Shown piece by piece: positions 8,259 through 15,703 of a stretch of 59,548 nt of DNA. Both the position numbers and the translations under genes were made by a program. How positions within the stretch are numbered: the stretch's first letter is position 1; each line of letters opens with the position of its first letter. Source of the stretch: Oscillospiraceae bacterium (GTDB lineage Bacteria; Bacillota; Clostridia; Oscillospirales; Ruminococcaceae); NCBI GenBank assembly GCA_021199335.1, contig JAJQIG010000017.1, forward strand, positions 1-59,548. Reading direction: 5' to 3'. The notes below the pieces were generated by a model. The model saw only the letters and a list, made by a program, of their open reading frames with translations. It searched no databases and was not told the DNA's origin.

Positions 8259-9164
8259 ATGAACGATAATGAAGCTATGATAAAAATTCAAATACCCGCA
8301 ACAAGCGCAAATTTGGGTGCGGGCTTCGATGCGCTCGGACTTGCGCTCAGCTATTACAATTATGTCAATATGGAGGAAGCCGACGGAATACATATTGCAA
8401 GCCTTGATAATACCCCCGTTCCGCAGGACGAAAGCAACCTTATTTACGGAACGGCAAAAACTCTGTTCGATATCTGCGGATACCCCTTTAAGGGACTTAA
8501 AATCGAGCAGGTTAATAATATCCCTATGGCAAGGGGACTCGGAAGCTCCTCCGCCTGCATTATAGCGGGGCTTGTCGGAGCGAACACCATTATGGGCAAT
8601 CCGCTCGGGCTTGACGACCTCGTTAACCTTTCAGCCGAAATAGAGGGTCATCCCGATAATACAGCCCCCGCGCTCCTCGGCGGGATAGTTACAGCAGTTT
8701 TTGACGGACGTGTTGTTCATTGGGTTAAGCAGGAGGTATTCACAACGCTTAAATTTGTTGTCGTTGTCCCCGATTTTGAGCTTAAAACGGAAAAAGCAAG
8801 GGCTTGCCTGCCCGATCAGATTTCACACAGGGATGCGGTATACAATCTTTCAAGGGCTGCCCTTTTCTCCGCCTCGCTTCTGACGGGAAAATTTGAAAAC
8901 CTCCGCACAGCCGTTCACGACAGGCTTCATCAGCCTTACAGAATGGAGCTTATACCCCACGGAAGGGATGTTTTCGATACCTTCTACAGCCTTGGGGCTT
9001 ACGCCGCATACCTGAGCGGAGCGGGCCCCTCGCTTATGGCGATCGTTGACGGGGACAACAAATACTTCTGCGGAAAGCTTAGGTTCGCCCTTGAAAAAAT
9101 GGGGCTTGAAAAATGGGAGGTTCACGAATTGAATATTGACAACGCAGGTACAAAGCTGTTATAA
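8259..9164 (+). CDS. thrB: homoserine kinase
   Basis: GHMP-family kinase phosphorylating homoserine to O-phosphohomoserine for threonine. Conserved blocks are IPATSANLGAGFDALGLAL at the N terminus, the ATP-binding IPMARGLGSSSACIIAG, EGHPDNTAPALLGG and the C-terminal LSGAGPSLMAI. The start is uncertain: ATG 8259 and ATG 8277 both lack a well-spaced ribosome site, and the family usually begins at the second (MIKIQIPATSANL). The frame also extends to a TTG at 8193 inside the hairpin, which I reject. About 300 residues, normal for ThrB. No threonine synthase gene follows. Confidence 0.93.
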   Translation: MNDNEAMIKIQIPATSANLGAGFDALGLALSYYNYVNMEEADGIHIASLDNTPVPQDESNLIYGTAKTLFDICGYPFKGLKIEQVNNIPMARGLGSSSACIIAGLVGANTIMGNPLGLDDLVNLSAEIEGHPDNTAPALLGGIVTAVFDGRVVHWVKQEVFTTLKFVVVVPDFELKTEKARACLPDQISHRDAVYNLSRAALFSASLLTGKFENLRTAVHDRLHQPYRMELIPHGRDVFDTFYSLGAYAAYLSGAGPSLMAIVDGDNKYFCGKLRFALEKMGLEKWEVHELNIDNAGTKLL

Positions 9165-9203
9165 TATAAACAGGAATTTATATGCTTGACAGGGGAGAAA
9201 TTT

Positions 9204-10013
9204 ATGGAGATAGAATACTTTTCCGAAACCCGTGAATATAAAGACCAAATCGATCTTTACCGCGCGCTGAAATGGTATAACCTCCCCGGATATACCGACA
9301 GCGATATAGATAAGGCAAACCACAACAGCTTCTATTCCGTCTACGCTTATGACGGATACAAGCTGGTCGGACTCGGCAGGGTTGCATCCGATGGACTTAC
9401 AGCCGCCGTTATGAGCGGAATTTGCGTAAGGCCCGATTATAGGCGCAGGGGAATAGGCGAGGAGATTGTTACAAGGCTTGTTTACTACTGCCAGTCGGGA
9501 AAATATCAGATGAACGTTCAGATTTTCTGCGAGGACAGTCTAAGGCCTTGGTATAAAAAGCAGGGATTTGAGGACTACAACCTCGGCATGAGGAAATGCA
9601 TGGTTTTCCCCGAGGATCCGTGCAAGCTCAGAAAGGGATTCCATGAAATTTACGGCATAGAGCAGATAACCGATATATGCCCCGACTTTTATTGGTACAA
9701 CTTCGACGCTTTCGGCGAGTTTAAATATTCCGAAACCCTCGGAACGAACGGGGAGCTTGTGCCTTCGCTGTTCATGACATTTTATTCGGAGGAACCTGTT
9801 AAATTTACTGCGGAAATCGATTTCCTCAATGTAAGCGAGTTTGAAATCGGCTGCAAGGGAGTAAGAACGCCCCTCTCGGCGTTTGACATTGTTAATACTC
9901 AGTCCCTTGGGTATTCGGAGGATAAGCGATACCGAATACGTTCCCTTGAGGACGATGATATAAATTTCTTCTGCGAGAGCTTCCATATAATGAACGTCTA
10001 CAGGGGTCGCTGA
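9204..10013 (+). CDS. GNAT acetyltransferase with an extra C-terminal domain
   Basis: A 269-residue protein whose first half is a GNAT N-acetyltransferase: VRPDYRRRGIGEEIVTRL is the acetyl-CoA pyrophosphate-binding motif A, followed by FCEDSLRPWYKKQGFEDY (motif B). The second half, from about residue 140, is a domain I do not recognise; it contains aromatic-rich FYWYNFDAFGEFKYSETLG. ATG 9204 is chosen because AGGGGAG lies 6 nt upstream. The substrate is unknown. It sits between thrB and tsaE and is probably cotranscribed. Confidence 0.8.
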   Translation: MEIEYFSETREYKDQIDLYRALKWYNLPGYTDSDIDKANHNSFYSVYAYDGYKLVGLGRVASDGLTAAVMSGICVRPDYRRRGIGEEIVTRLVYYCQSGKYQMNVQIFCEDSLRPWYKKQGFEDYNLGMRKCMVFPEDPCKLRKGFHEIYGIEQITDICPDFYWYNFDAFGEFKYSETLGTNGELVPSLFMTFYSEEPVKFTAEIDFLNVSEFEIGCKGVRTPLSAFDIVNTQSLGYSEDKRYRIRSLEDDDINFFCESFHIMNVYRGR

Positions 10014-10050
10014 ACGGTACATACACAAACAGATTTTACAGGAGAACCTT

Positions 10051-10494
10051 ATGCTTGAAATAAAAACCTCCTCCCCAAAGGAAACTATGGAATTTGCCGA
10101 AAAAATCGGCGGAATGCTCAAGGGCGGGGATATTATCGCCTACAAGGGAGGCCTCGGAGCGGGAAAAACCACCTTTACAAGGGGTCTTGCCGCAGGAATG
10201 GGGCTGCCCGATGAGGTCTGTTCGCCCACATTTGCCCTTGTTAATGAATATAGGGGCGAAAAGCTTACCCTTTATCACTTCGATATGTACAGAATAATGA
10301 ATGCGGAGGCTCTTGAAACAACGGGATTTTATGATTATATCTCGGATGAAAGCGTTATTGCGGCGGAATGGTCGGAAAACATTGAGGACTGCCTGCCTGA
10401 CAATATAATTACAATAACAATCGAAATAAAAGGCGATGAAGAACGCCTTATTACAGTGGAAGGGGATGAACGTTTTGATTCTGCTCGGTATTGA
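10051..10494 (+). CDS. tsaE: tRNA t6A synthesis ATPase TsaE
   Basis: TsaE is the P-loop ATPase that works with TsaB-TsaD to make N6-threonylcarbamoyladenosine at position 37 of ANN-decoding tRNAs. The protein has 147 residues, with Walker A GGLGAGKTTFTRG (33-45), SPTFALVNEY and HFDMYRI, all family hallmarks. Preceded by an AGGAG-type site. It overlaps tsaB by 20 nt, the common tsaE-tsaB arrangement. t6A uses threonine as substrate, which may explain its place behind threonine genes. Confidence 0.93.
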   Translation: MLEIKTSSPKETMEFAEKIGGMLKGGDIIAYKGGLGAGKTTFTRGLAAGMGLPDEVCSPTFALVNEYRGEKLTLYHFDMYRIMNAEALETTGFYDYISDESVIAAEWSENIEDCLPDNIITITIEIKGDEERLITVEGDERFDSARY

Positions 10495-11179
10495 TACTTC
10501 GGGAAAAACCGCTTCGGTTGCGGTGTGCGATGAGGAGAATGTGCTTGCCCAAACGTCGGTGCTTACAAGGCTTACTCATTCGCAGATAATTATGCCGATT
10601 TGCAGCGATGTCCTGCGGAATGCGGGAGTTTCGCTTCAGGATGTTGATGCGATGGTGGTATCGAACGGCCCCGGCTCATATACGGGACTGCGTATAGGAG
10701 TTTCGGCGGTTAAGGCAATGAGCTATGCTATGAAGAAAAAGTGCCTTGGGGTTTCTACCCTCGAATCACTGGCATATAATATGCGTGGGTTCAGGGGCGT
10801 TGTCTGCACGGTAATGAAAGCAAGGCTTGACCTTATGTATACAGCGTTTTTCACCTCATGCCAAAACACAATTACAAGAATTTTTGACGATACCATTCTT
10901 TCGGAGGATGATATTGCGTCAAGGATAAAATCATATCATGGGGATATAGTCCTTGTGGGCGACGGCGCAAAGGAGATTTATTCAATTCCCGAAATTTCGG
11001 AGCTTGACAACGTTGTTCTTGCGCCCCCGCATTTGAGATTGCAGCTTGCTTCAAGCCTTTGCTATGCATCGTTTGAAAAGCAGTTCGGCTCGGCGGATGC
11101 GCTTAATGCGGAATATATGCAGGTGACAAAGGCTGAAAAGGACCTTATGGAAAAGGCGCAGTCGGAGAAGCACGCATAA
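10475..11179 (+). CDS. tsaB: tRNA t6A synthesis protein TsaB
   Basis: TsaB, the inactive ASKHA paralogue that scaffolds TsaD and TsaE in t6A synthesis. The N-terminal LGIDTSGKTASVAVC and VSNGPGSYTGLRIGVSAVKAM are diagnostic. The start is decided by the ribosome site: AAGGGG (10460-10465) abuts the upstream ATG 10466 but is 9 nt from TTG 10475, so TTG is taken as the start, giving 234 residues, the normal length. A strong terminator follows. tsaD is not in the window. Confidence 0.92.
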   Translation: MILLGIDTSGKTASVAVCDEENVLAQTSVLTRLTHSQIIMPICSDVLRNAGVSLQDVDAMVVSNGPGSYTGLRIGVSAVKAMSYAMKKKCLGVSTLESLAYNMRGFRGVVCTVMKARLDLMYTAFFTSCQNTITRIFDDTILSEDDIASRIKSYHGDIVLVGDGAKEIYSIPEISELDNVVLAPPHLRLQLASSLCYASFEKQFGSADALNAEYMQVTKAEKDLMEKAQSEKHA

Positions 11180-11187
11180 ATGATAAT

Positions 11188-11225
11188 GGGATTTCAAGGA
11201 AGGCTTTTCGTTGAAATCCCTTTTT
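11188..11225 (+). terminator. terminator of the hom-tsaB operon
   Basis: Perfect 10-bp stem GGGATTTCAA (11188-11197) with TTGAAATCCC (11211-11220), then five T. Confidence 0.9.
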
Positions 11226-11229
11226 GTGT

Positions 11230-11437
11230 ATAACTCACGACCGGTGCCCCTCCTCACCTGTCGGCTCGACCGACGCTTCTGCTTAACAGAGGTGTCCGCC
11301 GCACACCCGCACCCTCTTAGACGGGGAGCATACGGTACTTCGGCGGGGGATTGCATACCCTGCTGAAACCCGTAAGTGGCTGACGTCCCCGTTCGTTCGT
11401 TGAATGACAGGACGATGCCCCTTATTGAATAAAAGCA
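11230..11437. repeat. structured noncoding element, possible mobile-element remnant
   Basis: About 200 GC-rich bases without a credible gene. It has a chain of hairpins: GGTG/CACC around 11244-11260, GTCGG/CCGAC near 11262-11275, and a long-range ACGGGGA/TCCCCGT pairing (about 11320 and 11388). Its right end, read on the minus strand, gives a 26-nt block that recurs at 240-265 in the rodA leader with two mismatches. Dense palindromes plus a satellite copy suggest a dispersed element such as a MITE, or the RNA part of an IS200/IS605-type or IscB-type element, but no transposase is present. Confidence 0.45.
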
Positions 11438-11476
11438 AATAAAATGTATATAAAATATTAAACCGCTTGAGCGGTG

Positions 11477-11505
11477 TTGACTTTTTCGGAAGAATGTGTT
11501 ATACT
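11477..11505 (+). promoter_or_regulatory. promoter of the pyr operon
   Basis: TTGACT at 11477-11482 and TATACT at 11500-11505, spacing 17. The transcript would begin just before the PyrR-binding leader. Confidence 0.8.
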
Positions 11506-11511
11506 GTCATA

Positions 11512-11668
11512 TAGTTTAAGGACAACCTTTAAGACAATCCCGTGAGATTGGCAAGGCAGTCGGTCGTAAACTTTTGTTGGCTTAATTTGCGCTTTGTCGG
11601 GCGCAGTTGCGCCTTGTTATCAAGTTTATCTATACCTGCCTGCTTACTGCGGACAGGTATTTTTTATT
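11512..11668 (+). promoter_or_regulatory. PyrR-dependent transcription attenuator
   Basis: The leader contains the PyrR recognition hairpin loop region (AATCCCGTGAGATTGGCAAGG, near 11536-11556) and ends in a strong intrinsic terminator: ATACCTG (11632-11638) pairs with CAGGTAT (11654-11660), followed by six T. In known pyr operons PyrR bound to UMP stabilises the anti-antiterminator so the terminator forms and transcription stops. Here the attenuator precedes pyrR itself, so the whole pyr operon is autoregulated by pyrimidine level. Confidence 0.88.
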
Positions 11669-11685
11669 GAAAGGGGGCGGCTTTG

Positions 11686-12231
11686 ATGGGCGGCGTCAAC
11701 AATACGGGTGCGGTGAAAGCCGTTATTATGGATGAAAATGCCATAAGCCGTGCCATTGCAAGAATTTCTTACGAAATACTTGAACGGAATAAAGGCTCGG
11801 AAAGCCTTTGCATTGTCGCCATTATGTCGGGCGGCTCGAACATTGCCGAACGCATTGCGGCAAAAATAAATGAGCTTGAAAGCGTTGATATTCCGGTGGG
11901 GGCTCTCGATATTACCTCGTACCGTGATGATGAAAAGCATATCCCCGACTGCGACAAAACATCGGTGAGCTTCGATGTTACGGGGAAAAGGATAATCCTT
12001 GTCGATGATGTTATCTTTACGGGAAGAAGCGCAAGAGCCGCCATAGATGCCCTTATGAAAAGGGGACGCCCCGAATGCATTCAGCTTGCGGTTCTTGTTG
12101 ACAGGGGGCATAGGGAAATTCCGATAAGGCCCGATTATGTTGGGAAAAATCTTCCCACATCAAGGGATGAATCGGTTAAGGTCCTCATAAATGCCGAAAA
12201 TGAGTCCGATAGGGTTGTTATTTTGGAATAG
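11686..12231 (+). CDS. pyrR: PyrR, pyr operon attenuation regulator / uracil phosphoribosyltransferase
   Basis: PyrR of 181 residues: RNA-binding attenuation protein with a PRTase fold. The PRPP motif ILVDDVIFTGRSARAAIDAL and VLVDRGHREIPIRPDYVGKNLPTS are diagnostic. Start ATG 11686 has AAGGGGGCGG upstream; a TTG one codon earlier is possible. The N terminus (VNNTGAVKAVIMDENAISRAI) is typical. First gene of pyrR-pyrC-pyrF-carA-carB, directly behind its own target leader. Confidence 0.95.
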   Translation: MGGVNNTGAVKAVIMDENAISRAIARISYEILERNKGSESLCIVAIMSGGSNIAERIAAKINELESVDIPVGALDITSYRDDEKHIPDCDKTSVSFDVTGKRIILVDDVIFTGRSARAAIDALMKRGRPECIQLAVLVDRGHREIPIRPDYVGKNLPTSRDESVKVLINAENESDRVVILE

Positions 12232-12300
12232 GACAGACTGCATTTGCGCTGCGGAAGCGATATATCCGCCATAAATGCCGATTTTAAGGAGGAACAGGCT

Positions 12301-13572
12301 TTGAACAGTATTCTGCTGAAGAACGTCCGTATAGTCGATACGGAAGCAAGCGTTACCTGCGACCTGCTTGTGAGGGACGGAAAAATTGCTAAAATCGGAG
12401 AAATTTCCGAGAATAAGGACGCCGATAGGGTTATTGACGGAATGGGAAAAATGGCGGTTATGCCGCCGCTTTTTGATATGCACGTTCACTTCCGTGACCC
12501 GGGCCTTACGCATAAGGAGGATGTTCTTACCGGCTGCGAAGCCGCTCTTGCGGGCGGCGTTACGGGGGTTGTTTGTATGCCAAACACAAAGCCGCCGATT
12601 GACAGCAGGGAAATTGTCGATTATATTACAAAAAAAGCGGAGGGAACGGGAGTGGAGGTCTATCCTGCGGGCTGTGTTACAAAGGGAATGCAGGGCAGGG
12701 AGCTTTATGACCACGCTTCAATCGGAGTAAGGATTATCTCCGATGATGGGCGGCCCGTTGAAAATGCGGAGCTTCTCCGAAGGGCTATGATCGAGTCAAA
12801 CAAAAACGGCTTGCTTATCGCATCCCATTGCGAGGATTTGAACATTATAAACGGGGGAATTATAAATAACGGCGCCGTTTCCGAGGAGCTTGGAATAAAG
12901 GGCATGGACAGGGCGTCCGAGGACAGCGTTACCGCAAGGGAAATTGCCGTTGCGATGTCGGCGAATGCAAGAATCCATATCTGCCATGTTTCCACAAGGG
13001 GAAGCCTTGATTTTATCCGTGATGCAAAGGCGAGGGGGGTCAAGGTTACTTGTGAAACCTGCCCGCATTATTTTATGTATACGGAAGAAAAGGTTCGTTC
13101 GCTCGATGCGGATTACAGAATGAATCCTCCCCTCAGAACGGAGGACGACCGCAAAGCCGTTGAGGATGCTGTTCTTGACGGAACAATCGACTGCATCGTT
13201 ACCGACCATGCTCCGCATACCGCAGAGGAAAAGGCTGATTTCCGTAAAGCGCCGAACGGAGTTGTGGGACTTGAAACCTCGCTTGCGGCAATGCTTACAC
13301 ATTTTTATCATACGGGGAAAATGCCGCTTGAAAGAATTGTTGAGATGATGTCCTCAACTCCGAGAAAGCTTCTGGGGCTTGAAGCTCCGATGCTCAGGGA
13401 GGGCGCAAGGGCTGATTTTATACTTGTTGACCTCGATGAGGAGTGGACAGTGAACCCCGACGAGCTTCATTCAAGGTCGCATAACACCGTTTTTAAGGGC
13501 GAACGCTTCAAGGGCAGAAATCTTATGACCGTAACGAACGGAATTATTCGTTATGAGGCTCAACATTTGTAA
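12301..13572 (+). CDS. pyrC: dihydroorotase, class I
   Basis: Zinc amidohydrolase closing carbamoyl aspartate to dihydroorotate. The 423-residue protein has the metal-binding DMHVHFRDPG near residue 60, GVTGVVCMPNTKPP, SHCEDLN, ICHVSTRG, TCETCPHYF and TDHAPHT, the complete ligand set. The frame is open from 12244, but TTG 12301 is chosen: AAGGAGG (12286-12292) lies 8 nt upstream and the family begins there (NSILLKNVRIVD). No pyrB gene for aspartate carbamoyltransferase is seen in the operon, so it must lie elsewhere. Confidence 0.95.
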   Translation: MNSILLKNVRIVDTEASVTCDLLVRDGKIAKIGEISENKDADRVIDGMGKMAVMPPLFDMHVHFRDPGLTHKEDVLTGCEAALAGGVTGVVCMPNTKPPIDSREIVDYITKKAEGTGVEVYPAGCVTKGMQGRELYDHASIGVRIISDDGRPVENAELLRRAMIESNKNGLLIASHCEDLNIINGGIINNGAVSEELGIKGMDRASEDSVTAREIAVAMSANARIHICHVSTRGSLDFIRDAKARGVKVTCETCPHYFMYTEEKVRSLDADYRMNPPLRTEDDRKAVEDAVLDGTIDCIVTDHAPHTAEEKADFRKAPNGVVGLETSLAAMLTHFYHTGKMPLERIVEMMSSTPRKLLGLEAPMLREGARADFILVDLDEEWTVNPDELHSRSHNTVFKGERFKGRNLMTVTNGIIRYEAQHL

Positions 13573-13611
13573 GATATAGAACGAATTGTAAATAGTAAAG
13601 GAGTGCTGTAA

Positions 13612-14544
13612 ATGTCGTTTGACAGGCTTATCAAGAAAATTATTGAAACAGGAAACCCGACTGTTGTGGGTCTTGACCCGAAGCTGGACTATGTTCCGAA
13701 TTTTATTAAGGAAAAGGCTTTTGAGGAAAAGGGAGCGGAGCTTAAAGGCGCGGCAAGCGCAATTTACAGGTTCAATAAGGCGATTATCGATGAAATTTGC
13801 GATATTGTTCCCGCAATAAAGCCGCAGTCCGCTTATTATGAGATGTACGGCTGGCAGGGAGTAAAAACCCTTTACAAAACAATCCAATATGCAAAAAGCA
13901 AAGGTATGTTTGTCATTGTTGACGGAAAAAGGAATGATATAGGCGCAACTATGGAGGCTTACACAAACGCTTATCTCGGCGGAGCAGAGGTTAACGGGGT
14001 AAGGCTTGAGGGCTTCGGCGCGGATGCCCTTACCGTAAACGGCTACCTCGGAACGGACGGAATTGCGCCGCTTACAAAGGTATGCTCCGAAGATGACAAG
14101 GGTATCTTTGTTCTTGTCAAGACCTCGAATAAATCCTCGGGCGAGCTTCAGGACAGGCTTCTTGCGGAGGGCGGAACGGTATACAACGCAATGGGTGATA
14201 TGTGCGAAAAATGGGGCGAGGGAACAATCGGGGAGTACGGCTATTCCGCAGTCGGCGCAGTTGTCGGCGCAACCTACCCCGAGCAGCTTGCCGAAATGCG
14301 GGCGAAGCTGCCGCACACATTTTTCCTTGTCCCCGGATACGGCGCCCAGGGCGGCGGAGCAGAGGGTGTATCAAAGGCTTTTGACGAAAGGGGTCTCGGC
14401 GCAATAGTTAATTCATCAAGGGCTGTTATGTGCGCCTATCAAAAGGAAGGCTGCGATGAAAAGGATTTTGCGAAGGCGGCAAGGCGTGAGGTTATCCGCA
14501 TGAGGGATGACATAGCTTCCTTTATTCCTGCGTTAAAAAAATAA
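13612..14544 (+). CDS. pyrF: orotidine 5'-phosphate decarboxylase, type 2
   Basis: Converts OMP to UMP. The 310-residue protein is longer than the 230-residue type 1 enzyme and fits the second subfamily. The catalytic array is FVIVDGKRNDIGATMEAY, and VGLDPKLDYVP opens the barrel. The phosphate-binding end is LVPGYGAQGGGAEGV and IVNSSRAVMCAY. AAGGAG lies before ATG 13612. It is 39 nt behind pyrC and 45 nt before carA. Confidence 0.95.
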   Translation: MSFDRLIKKIIETGNPTVVGLDPKLDYVPNFIKEKAFEEKGAELKGAASAIYRFNKAIIDEICDIVPAIKPQSAYYEMYGWQGVKTLYKTIQYAKSKGMFVIVDGKRNDIGATMEAYTNAYLGGAEVNGVRLEGFGADALTVNGYLGTDGIAPLTKVCSEDDKGIFVLVKTSNKSSGELQDRLLAEGGTVYNAMGDMCEKWGEGTIGEYGYSAVGAVVGATYPEQLAEMRAKLPHTFFLVPGYGAQGGGAEGVSKAFDERGLGAIVNSSRAVMCAYQKEGCDEKDFAKAARREVIRMRDDIASFIPALKK

Positions 14545-14589
14545 AAGAGTATATACAAAGCATATACAACAATTTTGGGAGGAAAAATA

Positions 14590-15702
14590 ATGTCTTTATT
14601 CAATTTGGGAGATAAAGCCTACATTATGCTTGCCGATGGAAAAATCTTTGAGGGTTATTCCTTTGGCGCAAAAGGCACTTCTTTCGGGGAGATTGTCTTT
14701 GCGACAAGCATGACGGGATATGAGGAAACTCTCTCCGACCCCAGCTATTACGGACAAATCGTTACCCAAACCTTTCCGCTTATCGGAAATTACGGCGTTA
14801 ACGACAGCGATTATGAATCCAAAGCATCCGTTGTGAACGGCTATATCGTAAGGGAATGGTGCAATTCGCCGTCAAATTTCCGTTCGGAGGGGGATATTGA
14901 CTCGTTCCTTAAAAAGCACGGAATTATCGGCATTCATTCAATCGATACAAGATGCCTTACAAGAATTATCCGTGAACACGGCGTTATGAACGGCGTTATT
15001 ACAACCGAGAATGTCTATGAGAAAAAGGATGAATTTCTCAGGAAAATCAATGAGTTTAAAATCAAGGATGCCGTTAAGTCCGTTACCGTTAAGCAGAGGG
15101 AAGAATTTAAGGCGGAAAATCCTCTTTACAACGTTGTCCTCTACGATTTCGGATATAAATTCAATATCCGCAGGGAGCTGCTCAAAAGGGGATGCAATGT
15201 TACCGTTGTTCCCGCTTCAACAACTGCGGAGGAGGTAAGGGAGATGAACCCCGACGGAATAATGCTTTCCAACGGCCCCGGGGATCCAACGGAGAATACG
15301 GACATTATAAACGAGCTTAAAAAGCTTACGGAATACAACATCCCCATATTCGGAATTTGCCTCGGACACCAGCTTATGGCTCTTGCGAACGGAGCGAAAA
15401 CCGAAAAGCTTAAATACGGACACAGGGGAGCTAATCAGCCGGTAATCGACATTGCCCACGACATGACCTTTGTTACCTCCCAGAACCACGGATATGCGGT
15501 TATAAATGAAAGCGTTCCCGCCGATAAGGGCGAGGTTTCGCACAAAAACGCAAATGACGGGACGTGCGAGGGCGTTCGCTACAAGAATTTCCCCTGCTTC
15601 ACCGTTCAATTCCACCCCGAGGCTTGCGGAGGACCGAAGGACACGTCTTATCTCTTTGAAGAATTTATCGATATGATTAAGAAAAATAAGGAGGACAAGT
15701 AA
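14590..15702 (+). CDS. carA: carbamoyl-phosphate synthase small subunit (glutaminase)
   Basis: CarA hydrolyses glutamine and passes ammonia to CarB. 370 residues: N-terminal CPSase small domain (LADGKIFEGYSFGA, TSMTGYEETLSDPSYYGQI), then a class I glutamine amidotransferase with FGICLGHQLMALA (nucleophile Cys near 257) and the C-terminal HPEA. Start ATG 14590 has GGGAGG 7 nt upstream; the frame opens five codons earlier at a TTG. It is one base from carB. Confidence 0.96.
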   Translation: MSLFNLGDKAYIMLADGKIFEGYSFGAKGTSFGEIVFATSMTGYEETLSDPSYYGQIVTQTFPLIGNYGVNDSDYESKASVVNGYIVREWCNSPSNFRSEGDIDSFLKKHGIIGIHSIDTRCLTRIIREHGVMNGVITTENVYEKKDEFLRKINEFKIKDAVKSVTVKQREEFKAENPLYNVVLYDFGYKFNIRRELLKRGCNVTVVPASTTAEEVREMNPDGIMLSNGPGDPTENTDIINELKKLTEYNIPIFGICLGHQLMALANGAKTEKLKYGHRGANQPVIDIAHDMTFVTSQNHGYAVINESVPADKGEVSHKNANDGTCEGVRYKNFPCFTVQFHPEACGGPKDTSYLFEEFIDMIKKNKEDK

Positions 15703-15703
15703 A

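Noticed and set aside
11051-11356. 101-codon minus-strand frame with KQKRRSSRQVRRGTGREL
   Set aside because: It reads through the tsaB terminator and a palindromic element; Arg-rich translation fits structured noncoding DNA, not a protein.
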